This document shows, one piece after another, positions 7,127 to 9,307 of a DNA stretch of 9,307 nucleotides. The DNA is from Candidatus Sumerlaeota bacterium. GTDB taxonomy: Bacteria; CG03; SLGR01. The stretch is taken from the NCBI GenBank assembly GCA_007136585.1, contig SLGR01000059.1, positions 1-9,307 on the forward strand, read 5' to 3'. Within the stretch, counting starts at the first letter, position 1. The number at the start of each line of letters is the position of its first letter. The translations under genes were made by a program, and so were the position numbers. Below the pieces are notes generated by a model. That model was not told the DNA's origin. It worked only from the letters and a program-made list of their open reading frames with translations, and did not search any database.

Positions 7127-7807
7127 ATGGCGATGAAGGCGTTTACAAGTAATTTTCAGGACAAGAGCACGGAAGCGGGGTTTCAGTTCATTTTCCAGTG
7201 CGATATATGCAAAGAGGGGTATAAGACTGAGTTCATAGAGTCGCAGACTTTCAGAAAAAAAGGGATATTTGCCAAAATAGCGAACCTTGTCTCCTCGGCT
7301 CTCTTTATGTCAGGCAAGAGTGGGGCCTACCGGGCAAGTTACGGTCTCAGGCGGGGGGCCCAGTCAGTGGGCTCCGGAGGCGCCGGGGTCAAGCAGTCCC
7401 CGAAGTGGCATAAGGAATACGAGGATGCCTTTGAGCTTGCCCAGAACGAGGCCAAGGAGCATTTCCACCGCTGCCCCAAGTGCAGTAAATGGGTATGCGA
7501 GACCGACTGGAACGAACAGGAGGGGCTCTGCACCAAGGAGGCCCCGAGGGTTGATGTGGAGGTGGCCGCGGCCAAGGCAGCAAAGACCGTTCAGGATATA
7601 CACGAAAAAGCAGCTTCAACCCAGAGTTTTACCGGTGAGATAGAGAGCAAGCAGACTATCTGTCCCCAATGCGGCAAACCCGCCGGCGAGGGTAAGTTCT
7701 GCAATAACTGCGGAACCGGGCTTGGTTTGAACAAGTGCGGTAAGTGCGGGGCTAAGAACCCGGCAGGGATAAGGTTCTGCGGAGAGTGCGGGACAGCGCT
7801 GAACTGA
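7127..7807 (+). CDS. Zinc-ribbon protein with split N-terminal Cys motif and two C-terminal double zinc ribbons
   Basis: This 226-aa protein has three parts. The N-terminal region holds CDIC (25-28), a basic and glycine-rich linker (about 40-92) and a helix (94-113) leading to HFHRCPKCSKWVCETDW (112-128), with further cysteines at 124 and 135. The first and second CxxC pairs may fold together as one split ribbon. A short Ala/Lys-rich helix (about 145-165) follows. The C-terminus carries CxxC pairs at 179/182, 192/195, 204/207 and 218/221, which form two standard zinc ribbons. There is no signal peptide; a mildly hydrophobic stretch at 46-61 is too polar to be a convincing membrane segment. 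The ATG at 7127 follows AAGGAGG (7113-7119) by 7 nt, 15 nt after the previous gene. It is likely a binding partner of the flanking gene products. The exact function is unknown. Confidence 0.9.
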   Translation: MAMKAFTSNFQDKSTEAGFQFIFQCDICKEGYKTEFIESQTFRKKGIFAKIANLVSSALFMSGKSGAYRASYGLRRGAQSVGSGGAGVKQSPKWHKEYEDAFELAQNEAKEHFHRCPKCSKWVCETDWNEQEGLCTKEAPRVDVEVAAAKAAKTVQDIHEKAASTQSFTGEIESKQTICPQCGKPAGEGKFCNNCGTGLGLNKCGKCGAKNPAGIRFCGECGTALN

Positions 7808-7809
7808 GA

Positions 7810-7855
7810 GTATCCGCCCTCAGATACCCGGGATACGGTTTTACTTTAACCGGGT
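7810..7855 (+). promoter_or_regulatory. Competing hairpins in the leader of the FecR-domain gene
   Basis: The 51-nt gap before ATG 7859 is dense in inverted repeats. GTATC (7810-7814) pairs with GATAC (7823-7827), and CGGTT (7836-7840) with AACCG (7848-7852). The alternative ACCCGG (7826-7831) with CCGGGT (7850-7855) excludes both. GTATCC (7810-7815) can also pair with GGATAC (7831-7836). The stem at 7850-7855 ends 3 nt before the start codon, where no SD is present. A translation-control role is an inference from this layout. None of the hairpins has a U-tract, so it is not an intrinsic terminator. Confidence 0.35.
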
Positions 7856-7858
7856 AAA

Positions 7859-9103
7859 ATGACCTGGAGCATAAAATCCGGCGGGGAGATCTCCGGCAGC
7901 CGGAGTATGGATGAGGTTTTTCTTCCTCTTCCTGAGGGGTGGGAGCTTACAGGGAGCGACGGGCTCAATCTTTCAGACCGGCAGGCCTTCGCGGAGGTAG
8001 GGCATATCCATCCCGACCCTCCCGAGTTCAGGACAGATCCGGACCTGGCCCTGGTATCCCGGAGCCTCTTTGAGCAGACTCGTAAGATGATGGACCGGTT
8101 ACGCAGGTCGAAGCACAGCAGGTATGATTATATCTGCGATATATCGGTTATTGCCTTTCCAGGCCGGGAGGAAGCCAGAAAGCACGCGGAAAACAGAATG
8201 ATCCCCTTTAAGGAAGGGGGCCTTGACTCGGTTCTGGAGGCCGCCGCCAGGCTTAACCCCGAAGCCGCTGAAAAGATAAAGGAGGCTCAGAAGGCTCTCT
8301 CCAAAGTGCCTGACGCCCTTATGGACAGGGGAGTTTCCGTCAGCGGAGGCAGGTTCCTGGGAGAGGAAGCAGTCTTTACCGCGGGTCCCGGAGGCAGGAT
8401 CCCGTCTGCTGTTATAATTAATAACTTTCTTCTAAGCGGAACTATCCTGGGAGCCGGTGAAATAAACCCGGGTTCGGTAAAAATACACTCCATAGAGTGC
8501 CGTAAGGCGAAAAAGAACCACAAATCCGGGTGCGGGTGCAGTTTATGCCTGGTTCACCCTCCCTGCTCGACCCGGGCTAATGAGAATCTCATCCACAGAG
8601 AGGAGGCCGAGGGTCTTCTTAAACTGCTTTTTGCGAGGCTCAGGGCAGATAATCGGGGCCGGGAAGATTCTCCCGGTTTTACCGTGGAGCGGAAGGGGAG
8701 CAGGGTTGAAAACCCCGGCGAGGGCGCCGGGCTCCAAAAGGAGGATATTATTAAAACCGGGTCTTCCGAAGTCAGTATAACCGACGAACTGGATAACCTG
8801 GTCTGTATCGCCCCCGGGAGCGAGCTAAAGGTGGAGGATGAGGCGCTTCTGGAGCAGGTTCAGGGCGAACTCAGGGCAAAGATAAGGAAGTTTCCCCGGG
8901 GCAGAGATTTCAGCATAAGGAACCCGGTGGCTGTCCTGGGCGTGAGGGGAACGGAGTTCTCCCTGCGGATGGAGCAGGGGATCTCGGAACTAAAGGTTTT
9001 CGAGGGCGAAGTTGAGTTCTCCGATTTAAAAGGAGGCAGTGTTACGGTCAGGGAAGGCCAGGGCTGCCGCTGCTCCGCTGAAGGACTCCGTAAGCCGTTT
9101 TAG
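7859..9103 (+). CDS. FecR-domain protein with unfamiliar N-terminal domain and Cys cluster, no membrane anchor
   Basis: In this 414-aa protein, residues 1-120 form a compact, motif-rich domain I do not recognise. It includes LPEGWELTGSDGLNLSD, EVGHIHPDPPEF (His49 and His51) and RYDYICDISVIAFPG. Residues 125-150 are a charged Ala-rich helix. Residues 205-240 carry a Cys cluster, C214-x10-C225-x-C227-x2-C230-x5-C236, which could bind a metal. Residues about 296-405 match FecR domains: DIIKTGSSEVSI, IAPGSELKVED, the hallmark VAVLGVRGTEFSL (357-369), KVFEGEVEF and VTVREGQG. FecR domains usually sit in the periplasm behind a membrane segment, but no signal peptide or anchor is present here. An in-frame stop at 7847 limits the start, and ATG 7859 is the first candidate. 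It has no SD and lies just after competing hairpins. It is the last gene before the operon terminator. Confidence 0.87.
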   Translation: MTWSIKSGGEISGSRSMDEVFLPLPEGWELTGSDGLNLSDRQAFAEVGHIHPDPPEFRTDPDLALVSRSLFEQTRKMMDRLRRSKHSRYDYICDISVIAFPGREEARKHAENRMIPFKEGGLDSVLEAAARLNPEAAEKIKEAQKALSKVPDALMDRGVSVSGGRFLGEEAVFTAGPGGRIPSAVIINNFLLSGTILGAGEINPGSVKIHSIECRKAKKNHKSGCGCSLCLVHPPCSTRANENLIHREEAEGLLKLLFARLRADNRGREDSPGFTVERKGSRVENPGEGAGLQKEDIIKTGSSEVSITDELDNLVCIAPGSELKVEDEALLEQVQGELRAKIRKFPRGRDFSIRNPVAVLGVRGTEFSLRMEQGISELKVFEGEVEFSDLKGGSVTVREGQGCRCSAEGLRKPF

Positions 9104-9136
9104 CTCTCAGGTAAACCCGCCGAACTCATAACCCCG

Positions 9137-9189
9137 CGCTGTAATAAGTATAGGCCTGGAGCAGGACCTTTACAGCGTTTCTTTTTTTT
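9137..9189 (+). terminator. Rho-independent terminator of the four-gene operon
   Basis: A perfect 8-bp outer stem, CGCTGTAA (9137-9144) with TTACAGCG (9170-9177), encloses an inner stem AGGCCT (9152-9157) with AGGACCT (9162-9168), which has one bulged A. The stem is followed at once by a U-tract, TTTCTTTTTTTT (9178-9189). It lies 34 nt after the FecR gene stop and closes the transcription unit that begins near 5413. No other intrinsic terminator of this quality is visible in the window. Confidence 0.85.
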
Positions 9190-9251
9190 GAGGGGGGTGG
9201 ACTTGTGATAAAAAGTTAAGCTGGGTTAAGATATTAATAAAATATATTTAT

Positions 9252-9279
9252 TTGGCAGTATTTTAATGAAAAGTATAAA
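9252..9279 (+). promoter_or_regulatory. Sigma70-like promoter facing out of the window
   Basis: A -35 TTGGCA (9252-9257, 5 of 6) and a -10 TATAAA (9274-9279, 5 of 6) are separated by 16 bp in a very AT-rich stretch. An inverted repeat, AATAAA (9236-9241) and TTTATT (9247-9252), abuts the -35. A direct repeat GTTAAG (9215-9220, 9225-9230) with a 10-bp period lies upstream. Either could bind a regulator. The predicted transcription start is near 9286. An ATG at 9291 is open to the window end but lacks an SD, so the gene served probably begins beyond the window. Confidence 0.5.
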
Positions 9280-9307
9280 GTTTTAATTAAATGTATTTTT
9301 CCGTACA

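Noticed and set aside
7287-7643. An alternative + frame of 118 codons inside the 226-aa zinc-ribbon gene
   Set aside because: It is a low-complexity Arg/Pro/Ser translation caused by GC-rich codons. The zinc-ribbon frame has the SD and the domains.
1-9307. CRISPR array, tRNA/rRNA genes, insertion sequences or integrase
   Set aside because: I saw no regularly spaced repeats, cloverleaf or CCA-type ends, transposase/integrase motifs or flanking target-site duplications by eye on either strand.

Overview
This is a bacterial window. Shine-Dalgarno (SD) sequences, sigma70-like promoters, tight gene spacing and a UPF0182 membrane protein all support that. The host cannot be named from the sequence. 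Frequent AGG/AGA arginine and ATA isoleucine codons, moderate GC, and a UPF0182 gene near an AbiE-type pair would fit an uncultured Gram-negative lineage (for example an Omnitrophota- or Nitrospirota-like genome), but that is a low-confidence guess. All convincing genes are on the + strand.

Layout. (1) 2-2605: a UPF0182 (COG1615) multi-pass membrane protein, cut at its N-terminus by the window edge. (2) 2639-4100: an AT-richer two-gene cassette, an AbiEi-like antitoxin/repressor and an AbiEii-like nucleotidyltransferase toxin, joined by an ATGA overlap. Its promoter is placed so that the mRNA may be leaderless from a GTG start. (3) 4241-5332: a lone cytoplasmic-looking serine hydrolase of the beta-lactamase/DD-peptidase fold, with two altered active-site motifs. 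(4) 5378-9189: a self-contained four-gene unit with a good promoter at the front and a strong intrinsic terminator at the back. (5) 9190-9307: AT-rich sequence with a second good promoter facing out of the window.

The four-gene unit is the least ordinary part. It encodes a 430-aa protein with two tandem copies of a PH-like module plus a conserved uncharacterised C-terminal region; a 110-aa protein made almost only of zinc knuckles; a 226-aa protein with a split Cys motif and two C-terminal zinc ribbons; and a 414-aa protein in which an unfamiliar N-terminal domain and a Cys cluster are joined to a FecR-like domain with no membrane anchor. No enzyme is recognisable among the four. I infer a cytoplasmic, zinc-dependent assembly or sensing complex, but the sequence does not establish its function. 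The first gene has a puzzle at its start: the ATG with the proper promoter and SD spacing is one frame away from the long ORF, with a run of six T at the crossover.
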